A stretch of 64,000 nt of DNA, taken from contig NZ_JAIVAH010000030.1 of the NCBI RefSeq assembly GCF_020171745.1, positions 1 through 64,000 of the forward strand. The letters run 5' to 3'. The notes under the pieces are model-generated. The model ran no database searches, was not told where the DNA came from, and saw nothing but the letters and a program-made list of their open reading frames with translations. Shown in pieces: positions 43,004-52,231 of the stretch. The DNA comes from Prescottella equi (GTDB lineage: Bacteria > Actinomycetota > Actinomycetes > Mycobacteriales > Mycobacteriaceae). Numbering within the stretch: the stretch's first letter is position 1; each line of letters starts with the position of its first letter. Both the position numbers and the translations under genes were made by a program.

Positions 43004-45364
43004 TCACTTGTTGCCGAAGCCCGCCTTGCGCAGCGCGTCGGCCATCGAACCGCTCGCCGGACGCTCGTCACGACGGTCGCGGCCCTGACCACCCTGGCGC
43101 TGACCACCCTGGCCACGCTGTCCACCCTGGCCACGCTGCCCCTGACCGCCACCGCGTTGCCCGCCCTGGCGCGGACCGCGCGGGCCCTGGCCACCATTCG
43201 GACCGGCGGCAGCGCCGACCTCGTCGTCGAGGCGCAGCGTCAACCCGATGCGCTGGCGCTCCACGTCGACCTCGAGCACCTTGACCTTGACGACATCGCC
43301 GGACTTGACGACCTCACGCGGGTCGCTGACGAACGTGCGCGACATCGCCGACACGTGCACCAGTCCGTCCTGGTGCACGCCCACATCCACGAAGGCACCG
43401 AAGGCGGCAACGTTGGTGACGACGCCCTCGAGCACCATGCCGGGCTTCAGGTGCGCGACCTTCTCGATGCCGGCCGCGAACGTCGCCGTCTTGAACTCGG
43501 GGCGCGGGTCACGTCCGGGCTTGTCGAGTTCGGCGATGATGTCGGTGACCGTCGGCAGGCCGAACTTCTCGTCGACGAAGTCGGCCGGACGCAGCTTCGT
43601 CAGGACCGCGGTGTTACCGATCAGGTCGCCCACCGCCGACCCGGAGGACTGCACGATCCGGCGCACCACCGGGTACGCCTCCGGATGCACGCTGGACGCG
43701 TCGAGCGGGTCATCGCCGTTCGGGATCCGCAGGAAGCCGGCGCACTGTTCGAACGCCTTCGGGCCGAGACGCGGCACGTCCTTGAGTCCCTTGCGGCTGC
43801 GGAACGGACCGTTCTGGTCGCGGTAGGCGACGATGCTCTCCGCGAGCGAGCCGGCGATGCCCGACACCCGGGACAGCAGCGGCACCGACGCGGTGTTGAC
43901 GTCGACGCCGACCGCGTTGACGGCGTCCTCGACGACCGCGCCCAGCGAGCGCGCCAGCATCGTCTCGGACACGTCGTGCTGGTACTGCCCGACGCCGATC
44001 GACTTGGGGTCGATCTTCACGAGTTCGGCGAGCGGGTCCTGCAGGCGGCGTGCGATCGACACGGCGCCGCGGATCGAGACGTCCAGGTCGGGCAGTTCCT
44101 GCGAGCCGTACGCCGACGCCGAGTACACCGACGCGCCGGCCTCGGAGACCATCACCTTGGTGAGGCCGGCCTGGGGGAACTTCGAGATCAGCTCGGCGGC
44201 AAGCGCATCCGTCTCGCGCGAAGCGGTGCCGTTGCCGATCGCGACGAGGTCGACCCCATGCTTGGCGGCCAGCGCGGCGAGCGTCGCGAGCGACTGGTCC
44301 CACTTGTTGTGCGGCTGGTGCGGGTAGATCGTGTCGTGCGCGACGACCTTGCCGGTGGCGTCGACGACCGCGACCTTGGTGCCGGTGCGGAAACCGGGAT
44401 CCAGCCCCATCGTGGCGCGCGTGCCGGCCGGCGCCGCCAGCAGCAGGTCCTTGAGGTTGGCCGCGAACACGTCGACGGCGTCCTTCTCGGCGGACTGCCG
44501 CAGGCGCATACGGGTGTCGATGCCGAGGGTGATGAGCATCTTGGTTTTCCACGCCCAGCGCACGGTGTCGAGCAGCCAGCGGTCGGCCGGACGCCCCCGG
44601 TCGGCGATCTCGAACCGGGTTGCGATCCGGCCCTCGTACACGCTGGTCTCGCCGGGCTCGAGCGGCTCACGATCGGAGGCGAGGGTCAGGGACAGCACCT
44701 CTTCCTTCTCCCCGCGGAACATCGCGAGGATCCGGTGCGAGGGCAGCTTCTCGAACGGCTCGGAGAACTCGAAGTAGTCGGCGAACTTGGCGCCCTCGGT
44801 CTCCTTGCCCTTGCGGACCGTCGACTCGACCTGGCCGCGGGTCCACATCAGCTCACGCAGTTCACCGACCAGGTCGGCGTCCTCGGCGAACCGTTCGACG
44901 AGGATCGCGCGGGCGCCGTCGAGCTGCTCGGCGTCGTATCCGGCGGGGTCGGTCGTCGGATCGCCGATCAGCGCATCCGCGACCGGTTCGTGGCCGGCCT
45001 CGCGCGCGATCTGCGCCTTGGTCCGCCGCTTCGGCTTGTACGGCAGGTAGATGTCCTCGAGGCGGGCCTTGGTGTCGGCGAGCATGATCTGCTGCTCGAG
45101 CTGGGCGTCGAGCTTGTCCTGCGAGCGGATCGATTCGAGGATCGCGACGCGGCGCTCGTCGAGCTCACGCAGGTAGCGCAGGCGTTCCTCGAGCTGGCGC
45201 AGCTGGGCGTCGTCGAGACCGCCGGTGACCTCCTTGCGGTACCGCGCGATGAACGGAACCGTCGCCCCGCCGTCGAGGAGGTCGACCGCCGCGGCGACCT
45301 GACTCTCCCGTACATCGAGCTCTTCGGCGATACGCTGGTTCACAGATTTGAGAGCAGTCGTCAC
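43004..45364 (-). CDS. tex: Tex-family S1 RNA-binding transcription accessory protein
   Basis: Tex (786 aa) is a nucleic-acid-binding protein linked to transcription and ribosome-associated RNA handling. The order is normal: an N-terminal HTH/helical region, the YqgF/RNase H-like domain (TMGLDPGFRTGTKVAVVD near 325), a helix-hairpin-helix pair (VGVDVNTASVPLLSRVSG and FRSRKGLKDVPRLGPKAFEQ near 505-545), and an S1 domain near 645-710 (GMVLEGVVTNVAAFGAFVDV). Odd: residues about 720-765 form a Gly/Gln/Arg repeat tail (GQRGQGG units). GTG 45364 lies 8 nt after TAGGGT. Confidence 0.93.
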   Translation of the reverse strand: MTTALKSVNQRIAEELDVRESQVAAAVDLLDGGATVPFIARYRKEVTGGLDDAQLRQLEERLRYLRELDERRVAILESIRSQDKLDAQLEQQIMLADTKARLEDIYLPYKPKRRTKAQIAREAGHEPVADALIGDPTTDPAGYDAEQLDGARAILVERFAEDADLVGELRELMWTRGQVESTVRKGKETEGAKFADYFEFSEPFEKLPSHRILAMFRGEKEEVLSLTLASDREPLEPGETSVYEGRIATRFEIADRGRPADRWLLDTVRWAWKTKMLITLGIDTRMRLRQSAEKDAVDVFAANLKDLLLAAPAGTRATMGLDPGFRTGTKVAVVDATGKVVAHDTIYPHQPHNKWDQSLATLAALAAKHGVDLVAIGNGTASRETDALAAELISKFPQAGLTKVMVSEAGASVYSASAYGSQELPDLDVSIRGAVSIARRLQDPLAELVKIDPKSIGVGQYQHDVSETMLARSLGAVVEDAVNAVGVDVNTASVPLLSRVSGIAGSLAESIVAYRDQNGPFRSRKGLKDVPRLGPKAFEQCAGFLRIPNGDDPLDASSVHPEAYPVVRRIVQSSGSAVGDLIGNTAVLTKLRPADFVDEKFGLPTVTDIIAELDKPGRDPRPEFKTATFAAGIEKVAHLKPGMVLEGVVTNVAAFGAFVDVGVHQDGLVHVSAMSRTFVSDPREVVKSGDVVKVKVLEVDVERQRIGLTLRLDDEVGAAAGPNGGQGPRGPRQGGQRGGGQGQRGQGGQRGQGGQRQGGQGRDRRDERPASGSMADALRKAGFGNK

Positions 45365-45441
45365 GGCGATCGACCCTACCGCTAGCCTGTCGTGAGCGTC
45401 GGCAACGAGGCCGCCCGCTGTGATCTACCTGGAGGACCCCG

Positions 45442-46380
45442 ATGGCGAGGGTGCTGTGGCGCCTCGCGGCGGCCTGCGCGACCGCTCTGGTGGTCGGGGG
45501 CTGCATGTTCACCCACGACCCGAACGACCCGGCGGCGGCGCTGGAGAGCGCTACCGTGCATGCGGTCGCCGAGATGCCGTCGGGCACGCTCGAGGAGCGG
45601 ATGACCCGGGCGGTCGACGACGCCCTCGCCCGCGGCGCCGACGTCTCGATCGCTCTGCTCGACCGTCGCGACGGCACCTACTCTGCCGTCGCGGACGCCG
45701 CGTCCTTCCCCACCGCGTCGGTCGCCAAGCTGTTCATCGCCGACGACGTGCTGTTCCGCGAATCGCGCGCCGAATTCGAGTTGACGTCCGAGGAACACGA
45801 GTTGATCGGCCTGATGCTCGAGCGCTCCGACGACGACGCCGCGAACACGCTGTGGAACGAGTACGGCGGGCCCGAGATCGTCGAGGACGTCGTCGGCCGA
45901 TACCACCTCACCGCGACCACCACCCCGTACGACGACAACTGGTGGAACACCGAGACCACCCCCGCCGACCTCGTCGACTACTACGCCGGACTGCTCGACG
46001 GGCGCGGCGGACTCGACGACGGTCGGCGCACCGAGATCCTCGATCATCTCCACGCGTCCGAGGCCACCTCTACCGAGGGCTACGACCAACGCTTCGGCCT
46101 GCCCGACGGCCTGAGCGGGGAAACCTCGCTCGCAGTCAAACAGGGCTGGATGTGCTGCGTCGACGACCGCTGGACCCACGTGTCGACGGGCATCGCGGGT
46201 GCCGACGACCGCTACGTGCTGGTCGTCGTCTCCCGTGAGGACCTGGACTACGGCGACGACGACGCCGACTACCCCGACACGTCCCTGACGGCGGCCGTCG
46301 ACGACGCCAGCGCGACCCACGCGCGCGAGACCATCACCGACGTTGTCCGAACAGTGTTCCCGCTGAGGCGAATCGCCTAG
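45442..46380 (+). CDS. lppW: LppW-like lipoprotein with beta-lactamase-related fold
   Basis: The 312-aa protein has a lipoprotein signal with the lipobox VVGGC ending at Cys21. The body is serine beta-lactamase-like: S93-V-A-K96 (SxxK), then RSDDDAAN near 128 where penicillin-recognising enzymes have SDN, so Asn is Asp; and KQGWMC near 230 in place of KTG. Two of three motifs are altered, so beta-lactamase activity is doubtful. It fits M. tuberculosis lppW (Rv2905), which also lies between rplS and trmD. GGAGG precedes ATG 45442 by 6 nt. Confidence 0.85.
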   Translation: MARVLWRLAAACATALVVGGCMFTHDPNDPAAALESATVHAVAEMPSGTLEERMTRAVDDALARGADVSIALLDRRDGTYSAVADAASFPTASVAKLFIADDVLFRESRAEFELTSEEHELIGLMLERSDDDAANTLWNEYGGPEIVEDVVGRYHLTATTTPYDDNWWNTETTPADLVDYYAGLLDGRGGLDDGRRTEILDHLHASEATSTEGYDQRFGLPDGLSGETSLAVKQGWMCCVDDRWTHVSTGIAGADDRYVLVVVSREDLDYGDDDADYPDTSLTAAVDDASATHARETITDVVRTVFPLRRIA

Positions 46381-47012
46381 ATCGCGATTCGGTGTCCGTG
46401 GATGTCGCGCGCATCGAGCCCGGTCGGCAGGCCTGTTCCGTACAGCGAAAGAACGTCGGTCGTGCCACGAAGCGCGTCGACGACGCCGCGGGCCGGCGAG
46501 ACGAACAGCTGCGGGTAGTCGATCTCACCGAGCGCCGGATCGACGTTCCAGGCAAGCCGCTCCGTGCCGAGCGAGAACTCCGCGTCGACACCCGACTTGT
46601 TGCCGCGTGGATCCTGGCGATGCCACTCTCCCTCGAGATGGATGGCGACCAACCCGTGCAGTACGTGGCCCTCGTCATGCGAGAGGCGTTGGTAGCAGAG
46701 ACCGGTCGGAACGCCTTCGGATCGCAGGAGTGCGGCCAGCAGATGCGATTTCGCGTAGCACAGGCCTACCCGCGCTTCGAGAACGTCGTTCGCGGTCAGT
46801 GTCACCCGCGGGTCCCGGACGTCGTACGAATGTCCGACCCGGTCCCGAACCCAATCGAACGCGGCCTCGGCGAACGGCACGTCGCCACCCGCTCGCTCCC
46901 GCAGCCGACGCGCCAGCGACCGGACCGCCGGCGACTGGGCCTGGACGATCCCGTCGTCTCCGAGATAGGTATCCGGGGTGGCAGCTTCCAGCGCGAGGTA
47001 GGTGTTCGACAC
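46377..47012 (-). CDS. Transglutaminase-like cysteine protease-fold protein
   Basis: The 211-aa protein has the transglutaminase-like triad pattern: Cys in ARVGLCYAKSHLLAALLR near 85, His in DEGHVLHGLVAIHL near 118, and Asp in WHRQDPRGNKSG near 130. There is no signal peptide, so it is cytosolic. The function could be a cysteine protease or amidase; no specific substrate is visible. GTG 47012 is preferred because TAGAGT ends 7 nt upstream (leaderless); the longer frame from 47048 would start before that promoter. The stop overlaps the end of the convergent lppW-like gene by 4 nt. Confidence 0.8.
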   Translation of the reverse strand: MSNTYLALEAATPDTYLGDDGIVQAQSPAVRSLARRLRERAGGDVPFAEAAFDWVRDRVGHSYDVRDPRVTLTANDVLEARVGLCYAKSHLLAALLRSEGVPTGLCYQRLSHDEGHVLHGLVAIHLEGEWHRQDPRGNKSGVDAEFSLGTERLAWNVDPALGEIDYPQLFVSPARGVVDALRGTTDVLSLYGTGLPTGLDARDIHGHRIAI

Positions 47013-47087
47013 GCCCGGAACTCTAGAGCGAACGGTCCACCGTCGCATCGCCTTTTCCGGTGTGGTCTCTCTTCGGTGCGCCCCGCA

Positions 47088-48461
47088 CTAGCTGCGCCCG
47101 GCGCCCACCAGGTCGTCGGCGGCGATCACCTCTCGGGCGGCCCGCTCCCCCGACCGCACCGCGCCGTCGACCCATCCGCACATCACCGCCGAACTCTCGG
47201 TGCCGGCCCAGTGGATCCGCCCACACGGTGACCGCAGCGCGGGACCGAATTCGGTGAGCACCCCGGTGGGCGCGTGGCTGAGCATGCCGCCGCCGGAATA
47301 GCGTTCGGCACTCCAGTCCTGCTCGATGAAGTCGATCGGCGTGGCCGCGTCGCTGCCGAACCGCTCGACCAGGGCCCCGACGACGGCCGTCCGCCGCTCC
47401 GACGCGGTGAGCCTGCCCAGTTCCCGTGCGCGGGGCCCCTCGACGATCACACACAGCACCCCCGGCCGCGGCGCGTCGGTGCCGGCATCGATCGTCACCA
47501 TCGCGGGCGAGTCGGGCGCGGCCGACTGTCCGGACAGTCCGTCGGCCCGCCAGAACGGTTCGTCGTAGACGACCGAGATCTTCCGGATGGCTCCGCTCGG
47601 CATGCGCTGATGCAGGAACGTCCGATCGACCGGGAGCAGCGGCTCGTACCGGATCTGCCCGGCCACCGCGAGCGGCACCGCAACGACGGCCCGGCGCGCC
47701 CGGACCGACACGTGGTCGGTGGTCACGGTCACCCCGGAATCGTCCTGCGCGATCGTCTGCACCGGCCGCGAAAGATGCAGAGACCGGCCGAGTTCCGCGG
47801 CCATCGGCCGGTAGATCGCCCCCATGCCGCCGACCGGGCGGGAATCCTGCGCCGCGTCGGCGACACCGAGGACGAACCCCGGACCGCCGCCGGACGCCAT
47901 CTGATACAGCACGAACAGGAACGACACCTCGGACGCCGCGGACGTGTAGCAGCCGGCGATCGCCATCTCGAGCAGCTGGTGGGCCGGCTTCGACAGCACG
48001 TTGTCGTCGAGCCATTTCGCGAGGCTGATCCGATCCCATTCGGCGGCCCGCTTGGCCTCCCACGGCGCGTCGAGCGGGATGGTCTTGCACAGTTCGCCGA
48101 GTTCGAGGAACACGGTCCCGAGGTTCGCGACCGCCCACGGGCTCATCGTCATCGGGATCGTGCCCTGATAGCGGTACTTCTTACCGTCGACCATCATCAT
48201 CGCGTCGCCGCCGGTGTACTGCTTGTAGGCGGGCACGCCGAATTCGGTCATCAGCGCGCGGATGCGGTCCTGGCCGGGGCCGATCCACGCCCCGCCTCGG
48301 TCGATCCAGGTTCCGTCGTCCCGGGTCTCGGTGAAGGTCCGCCCACCGATCCGGTCCCGCGCCTCCAGCAGCACGACGGAGCGGCCCGCCTGTTTCAGGC
48401 GCAGGGCCGCGGTCAAACCCGCGAACCCAGCCCCTATGACGCAATAGTCGACATCAGTCAT
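47088..48461 (-). CDS. Flavin-dependent amine oxidase
   Basis: The 457-aa enzyme has the FAD Rossmann motif VIGAGFAGLTAALRL at residues 8-22, EARDRIGGRT near 33, the GGAWIGPGQDRI region near 55, and the C-terminal flavin motif GRIHWAGTESSAVMCGWVDGA near 415-435 (read in two parts). It resembles monoamine/putrescine oxidases that release aldehyde, ammonia and hydrogen peroxide. The amine substrate is unclear. GAGGTG lies 7 nt before ATG 48461. It is not part of the neighbouring trmD cluster functionally. Confidence 0.9.
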   Translation of the reverse strand: MTDVDYCVIGAGFAGLTAALRLKQAGRSVVLLEARDRIGGRTFTETRDDGTWIDRGGAWIGPGQDRIRALMTEFGVPAYKQYTGGDAMMMVDGKKYRYQGTIPMTMSPWAVANLGTVFLELGELCKTIPLDAPWEAKRAAEWDRISLAKWLDDNVLSKPAHQLLEMAIAGCYTSAASEVSFLFVLYQMASGGGPGFVLGVADAAQDSRPVGGMGAIYRPMAAELGRSLHLSRPVQTIAQDDSGVTVTTDHVSVRARRAVVAVPLAVAGQIRYEPLLPVDRTFLHQRMPSGAIRKISVVYDEPFWRADGLSGQSAAPDSPAMVTIDAGTDAPRPGVLCVIVEGPRARELGRLTASERRTAVVGALVERFGSDAATPIDFIEQDWSAERYSGGGMLSHAPTGVLTEFGPALRSPCGRIHWAGTESSAVMCGWVDGAVRSGERAAREVIAADDLVGAGRS

Positions 48462-48539
48462 CGCCGGTCACCTCGAGTTCCTGCCTACTCGCGTGACCGA
48501 CCCCAGGTCAAAGGGCCGGCGAAACCGATCGGGAACCGA

Positions 48540-49238
48540 TCAGGAAAGGAGATCAGGACGACGCTCGGCCGTCCGCTGCAGCGACTGTGCGCGACGCCAG
48601 GCCGCGACCTTCGCGTGATCCCCGGACAGGAGGATCGGCGGGACGTCGAGTCCACGCCAGCTGACCGGACGGGTGTAGCTGGGGCCCTCGAGCAGCCCGT
48701 CGGAGAACGAATCCTCTTCGTGGGACTGCTGATTGCCGAGCACACCGGGCAGCAACCGGACGACGGCCTCGACCATGACGAGGACCGCGGCCTCGCCGCC
48801 GATGAGCACGTAGTCGCCGATCGAGACTTCCTCGACCCGCACCCGGCGGGCGGCGTCGTCGAACACGCGCTGGTCGATGCCTTCGTAGCGCCCACACGCG
48901 AAGACCAGGTGCTTCTCTTCCGCCCAACGGTGGGCGGTGGCCTGGGTGAACGGGACCCCGGCGGGGGTCGGAACGACGAGAAGTGCCTCGGAGTCCGGTT
49001 CGCCGTCCTCGTCGGTGAGGACCTCGTCGAGCGCGTCGCCCCACACGGTCGGCTTCATGACCATGCCCGGCCCGCCGCCGTACGGAGAATCGTCGACGGC
49101 CTTGTGCACGTCGTGGGTCCAGCGGCGCAGGTCGTGGACACCGACGGAGATGAGTCCCTTGTCGATCGCCTTGCCGAGCAGCGCCGCGCGGAGCGGCTCG
49201 AGGTACTCGGGGAAGATCGTGACTACGTCGAGACGCAC
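48540..49238 (-). CDS. trmD: tRNA (guanine-37-N1)-methyltransferase
   Basis: TrmD (232 aa) methylates G37 to prevent frameshifting. Family motifs are [12 protein letters not shown] at the start, [14 protein letters not shown] near 50, and the SAM-binding knot region [19 protein letters not shown] near 130 followed by [19 protein letters not shown] 49238 has AGGAG about 12 nt upstream, a long spacing. It is last in the conserved rpsP-khpA-rimM-trmD run. Confidence 0.96.
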   Translation of the reverse strand: MRLDVVTIFPEYLEPLRAALLGKAIDKGLISVGVHDLRRWTHDVHKAVDDSPYGGGPGMVMKPTVWGDALDEVLTDEDGEPDSEALLVVPTPAGVPFTQATAHRWAEEKHLVFACGRYEGIDQRVFDDAARRVRVEEVSIGDYVLIGGEAAVLVMVEAVVRLLPGVLGNQQSHEEDSFSDGLLEGPSYTRPVSWRGLDVPPILLSGDHAKVAAWRRAQSLQRTAERRPDLLS

Positions 49239-49248
49239 GGTGGTTCGG

Positions 49249-49815
49249 TCACTCCTCGTTGCGGCTGTCGCCGAAGTCGGGGTCCAGCAGGCCCTCCGGC
49301 GGATCGATCTCGATGATGCCGTCGGCGATCGAGATGGTCGGCACGATCGCCGTGACGAACGGAATCAACAGCTCGCCCGACGTCTGACCTTCCGGGCGAA
49401 TGGACAGCAATTCGCCTGCGGCGGAATGCAATACCTCGATCACGGTGCCCACCGGCGTGCCGGCGTCGGGGCGTCCGGCGGCGATCCGCACGGTCAGGCC
49501 CTCGAGCTCGTGATCGTAGAACTCGTCCGGATCGTCGGACGGGGTGAGGTCAGCGGTGTCGATCACGAAGAGCGTGCCGCGCAGGTCGTCCGCGGCGGTG
49601 CGATCGGCTACGCCCTCGAGGCGCAGCAGAAGCCGCCCGGAATGCTCCCGGGCGGCTTCCACCGTGTATGTGTGCAGCTTGTTCTCGCGCGGCTTGCGAC
49701 CACGCAGTTCGGCACCGACGGTGAAGCGCTCCTCGGGTTCGTCGGTACGAACCTCGACGACCAGCTCCCCCTTGATGCCGTGCGACTTGGCGACGCGGCC
49801 TACGACGAGTTCCAC
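49249..49815 (-). CDS. rimM: 16S rRNA processing protein RimM
   Basis: RimM (188 aa) aids 30S maturation near S19. The N-terminal beta-barrel domain starts [20 protein letters not shown] and contains [16 protein letters not shown]; the C-terminal PRC-barrel-like domain has [25 protein letters not shown] and [16 protein letters not shown] 49815 follows AGGAC closely. It lies 6 nt after khpA and 10 nt before trmD. Confidence 0.95.
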   Translation of the reverse strand: MELVVGRVAKSHGIKGELVVEVRTDEPEERFTVGAELRGRKPRENKLHTYTVEAAREHSGRLLLRLEGVADRTAADDLRGTLFVIDTADLTPSDDPDEFYDHELEGLTVRIAAGRPDAGTPVGTVIEVLHSAAGELLSIRPEGQTSGELLIPFVTAIVPTISIADGIIEIDPPEGLLDPDFGDSRNEE

Positions 49816-49821
49816 TGCGTC

Positions 49822-50064
49822 CTACAGATCGGTGTCGACGACGTCGACGCGGATTCCACGACCACCGATACCGGAGACCAGGGTCCGCAGGGCGGTCGCG
49901 GTACGACCACCGCGACCGATCACCTTACCGAGATCGTCGGGGTGCACATGCACCTCGACGGTGCGTCCCCGACGCCCCGTGTTCAGCTCGACGCGAACGT
50001 CGTCGGGGTTGGCGACGATCCCACGGACGAGATGCTCGACGGCATCGGCGACGACGGCGCTCAT
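49822..50064 (-). CDS. khpA: KH-domain RNA-binding protein KhpA
   Basis: The 80-aa protein is a single KH domain with the GxxG loop GRGG in LGKVIGRGGRTATALRTLV near residue 48. KhpA-type proteins bind RNA, often with KhpB/Jag, and lie between rpsP and rimM in actinobacteria and Firmicutes. ATG 50064 shares one base with the rpsP stop (TAATG), so translation is coupled. Confidence 0.95.
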   Translation of the reverse strand: MSAVVADAVEHLVRGIVANPDDVRVELNTGRRGRTVEVHVHPDDLGKVIGRGGRTATALRTLVSGIGGRGIRVDVVDTDL

Positions 50065-50504
50065 TACTCGGCAGCCTCGGCGTCAGCGGCAGGAGCCTCG
50101 GCTGCGTCTTCCTTGGCAGCCTTCTTCTTCTTGGGGGTGACGGCCTCGGCGACCGGCTCGTTCTCGGCCTGCGCCAGCGCAGCCTGGAACAGCTCCAGCT
50201 TGGACGGCTTGGCTTCCTTGACCTTCAGGGTGCCCTCGGTGCCCGGCAGGCCCTTGAACTTCTGCCAGTCACCCGTGATCTTCAGCAGGTTCTCGACCGG
50301 CTCGGTCGGCTGCGCGCCGACACCCAGCCAGTACTGAGCGCGCTCCGAATCGATCTCGATCAGCGACGGCTCTTCCTTGGGGTGGTACTTGCCGATGGTC
50401 TCGATCGCACGGCCGTCGCGGCGGGTGCGAGAGTCCGCGACGATGATCCGGTACTGCGCGTTGCGGATCTTGCCGAGGCGGGTGAGCTTGATCTTGACAG
50501 CCAT
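50064..50504 (-). CDS. rpsP: 30S ribosomal protein S16
   Basis: S16 (146 aa) shows [20 protein letters not shown] and [19 protein letters not shown] at the N terminus and [20 protein letters not shown] near 60. The C-terminal 40 residues are an Ala/Glu/Lys-rich extension common in actinobacterial S16. ATG 50504 follows GAAGGAG by 9 nt. It is first in the rpsP-khpA-rimM-trmD operon, with a likely promoter about 145 nt upstream. Confidence 0.97.
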   Translation of the reverse strand: MAVKIKLTRLGKIRNAQYRIIVADSRTRRDGRAIETIGKYHPKEEPSLIEIDSERAQYWLGVGAQPTEPVENLLKITGDWQKFKGLPGTEGTLKVKEAKPSKLELFQAALAQAENEPVAEAVTPKKKKAAKEDAAEAPAADAEAAE

Positions 50505-50646
50505 GAGCTGCGTATCTCCTTCAGTGCGCACACGAGTGCACACGTGTCACGTGCAATTCGGCGACCCACCAGGGTGGTGAGTCCGGTTTTGCCTCTTTCC
50601 TGTGACCGTCGCGCGGTACGTAACCGGATGCGACGAACAGCGGTTG

Positions 50647-50652
50647 ATTCTG
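50647..50652 (-). promoter_or_regulatory. rpsP: Likely rpsP -10 box
   Basis: On the minus strand CAGAAT follows TGG (TGGCAGAAT), a good -10, with TTCGTT 17 nt upstream as a weak -35. It lies about 145 nt before the rpsP start codon, within the 266-bp divergent region between rpsP and the lprD-like gene. Confidence 0.5.
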
Positions 50653-50770
50653 CCAGACGACCCACCGGGAACGAAAACCTAGTCCGCCCGGCCACTCCTC
50701 TGCAGCTCAGGTGACCAGAACCACCCGGCACCCCTACGGGGCCACGCCACACCTCGGGTACCGTCGAAGT

Positions 50771-51166
50771 GTGGCCCGAACCCGTCGAAAGAGCCGACCC
50801 GCTCTGATCCTGCTGGTCGTCGTCGCATCCGTCGGATGCCTTGCGCTCGGCTGGTGGCAGTGGATGCGATTCGAAGCCGTCGGTGGCACCGGTCAGAACC
50901 TCGGCTACGCGTTCCAGTGGCCTCTCTTCGCGGCATTCGTGGTGTACGCCTACCGACGCTTCGTGCAGCTCGAGGACAACGACGGCGAGAGCCCCGACAC
51001 CGCGAAGGACGAGCCGACCGAGGTCCCCGAGGGACTCCTTCCGGAACGTCCGAAGGCCGCCACCGACACCACCGATCTCGACGACTCCGACGCCCGGCAG
51101 ATGCTCGAGTACAACGATTACCTCGCCGAGCTCTCCGCTCGCGAGCCCGATAGGAGCGACAAGTGA
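50771..51166 (+). CDS. LprD-like small membrane protein
   Basis: The 131-aa protein has two hydrophobic segments (about residues 9-29 and 45-62) and an acidic C-terminal half (DNDGESPDTAKDEPTEVPEG). By position it matches M. tuberculosis Rv1343c (LprD). A Cys in VVASVGCLALG lies where a lipobox would be, but position -3 is Ser, so lipidation is doubtful. TACCGT (50759-50764) ends 6 nt before GTG 50771, predicting a leaderless mRNA. The stop overlaps the next start (GTGA). Confidence 0.8.
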   Translation: MARTRRKSRPALILLVVVASVGCLALGWWQWMRFEAVGGTGQNLGYAFQWPLFAAFVVYAYRRFVQLEDNDGESPDTAKDEPTEVPEGLLPERPKAATDTTDLDDSDARQMLEYNDYLAELSAREPDRSDK

Positions 51167-51543
51167 GCGGCGGCCCCCACGAGACCACCCCACAGCAGAC
51201 CACCGCGCCGGCGGCGCCCACGCAGCAGGACAACAAGAAGATCGCGTCGGCCCTGCTCCGCTACCGCGTTCTCGCGTACGCGACCGGCATCTGGCTCCTC
51301 GTCCTCACGGCCGAGATGGTCGCAAAGTACATCTTCGGGGTCGACAACCTCCCCACCTGGATCGCGATCGTCCACGGCTGGGTCTACTTCGTGTACCTGA
51401 TCCTCACCATCGACCTCGCGGTCAAGGTGCGCTGGCCCGCGGGCCGCACGATCGGCACGCTGCTCGCCGGCACCATCCCGTTCCTGTCGTTCTTCGTCGA
51501 GCACTGGCGCACCCAGCAGGTCAAGAAGGACTTCGGCGTCTGA
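51163..51543 (+). CDS. DUF3817 membrane protein
   Basis: The 126-aa protein has a Thr/Gln/Pro-rich N terminus, a conserved LLRYRVLAYATGIWLLVLTAEMV helix region, a second helix around WIAIVHGWVYFVYLILTID, and a third near GTLLAGTIPFLSFFVEH. It matches DUF3817 (Rv1342c by position). Function unknown. GTG 51163 overlaps the stop of the LprD-like gene, so the two are co-translated. Confidence 0.88.
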   Translation: MSGGPHETTPQQTTAPAAPTQQDNKKIASALLRYRVLAYATGIWLLVLTAEMVAKYIFGVDNLPTWIAIVHGWVYFVYLILTIDLAVKVRWPAGRTIGTLLAGTIPFLSFFVEHWRTQQVKKDFGV

Positions 51544-51564
51544 GCGGATCCGCCGCACCGACCT

Positions 51565-51602
51565 ACACGAAAGGCCCGTCCGAGCGGACGGGCCTTTCGT
51601 GT
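51565..51602. terminator. Bidirectional terminator hairpin
   Basis: Bases 51565-51582 and 51585-51602 are complementary (ACACGAAAGGCCCGTCCG and its complement), giving a stem of about 16 bp with a tight loop. AAA/TTT in the stem gives a U-tract in both directions. It separates the convergent DUF3817 and rdgB genes. Confidence 0.85.
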
Positions 51603-51619
51603 GTCTGCAGGAGACGCGG

Positions 51620-52231
51620 CTAGCCGCGAGCCAATGCCGCGAGTGCCGGCACCAGCTGCGCCAGTGCGCGGCCGCGGTGCGACGCGGCATCCTTCTCCGC
51701 GGGCGACAGCTGCGCCGACGTCCGCTGTTCGCCCTCGGGCTCGAAGACGGGGTCGTAACCGAACCCGTTGTCGCCGCGGGGCTCACGCACGATCTGCCCG
51801 CGCCACTCGCCCCGCACCACGACGGTGTCCTGTCCGGGGATCGCGAGCGCACACGCGGACACGAACGCCGCGCCGCGTCGCTCGTCGGGCACGTCCGCGA
51901 GCTGACCGAGCAGCAGCGCGGTGTTGGCGTCGTCGTCGCCGTGACGACCGCTCCAACGCGCCGACAGCACGCCCGGCATCCCGTTCAGGGCATCGACCTC
52001 GAGACCCGAGTCGTCGGCGACGCACGGCAGCCCGGTGGCGGCGGCGCCGTCGACGGCCTTGACGATCGCGTTGGCCTCGAACGTCGCGCCGGTCTCCGGA
52101 GTCTCGGGGAACGCCGGCACCTCGTCGAGTCCGATCACCTCGAGACCCTCGATACCGGCGGCCGCGAGCACCCGGCGGAGCTCACCGAGCTTCTTGGCGT
52201 TGCGGCTGGCGACCAGGATCTTCCCGCTCAA
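51620..52231 (-). CDS. rdgB: XTP/dITP diphosphatase (HAM1/RdgB)
   Basis: RdgB removes non-canonical purine triphosphates (ITP, dITP, XTP). The 203-aa protein has [18 protein letters not shown] at the start, FEANAIVKA near 52, [15 protein letters not shown] near 70, and [11 protein letters not shown] near 152. The start codon appears to be TTG 52231, overlapping the rph stop (TTGA); no ATG or GTG fits. It is coupled to rph as in Rv1340-Rv1341. Confidence 0.93.
   Translation of the reverse strand: MSGKILVASRNAKKLGELRRVLAAAGIEGLEVIGLDEVPAFPETPETGATFEANAIVKAVDGAAATGLPCVADDSGLEVDALNGMPGVLSARWSGRHGDDDANTALLLGQLADVPDERRGAAFVSACALAIPGQDTVVVRGEWRGQIVREPRGDNGFGYDPVFEPEGEQRTSAQLSPAEKDAASHRGRALAQLVPALAALARG

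Noticed and set aside
43085-43190. CRISPR-like array of short repeats
   Set aside because: The units are coding repeats inside the tex gene (Gly/Gln/Arg tail), irregular and without spacers.
41600-45385. Very long open plus-strand frame (over 1200 codons) antisense to FGE and tex
   Set aside because: Tex and FGE motifs on the minus strand are intact, and the GAP gene is in another frame. No domain in the long frame.
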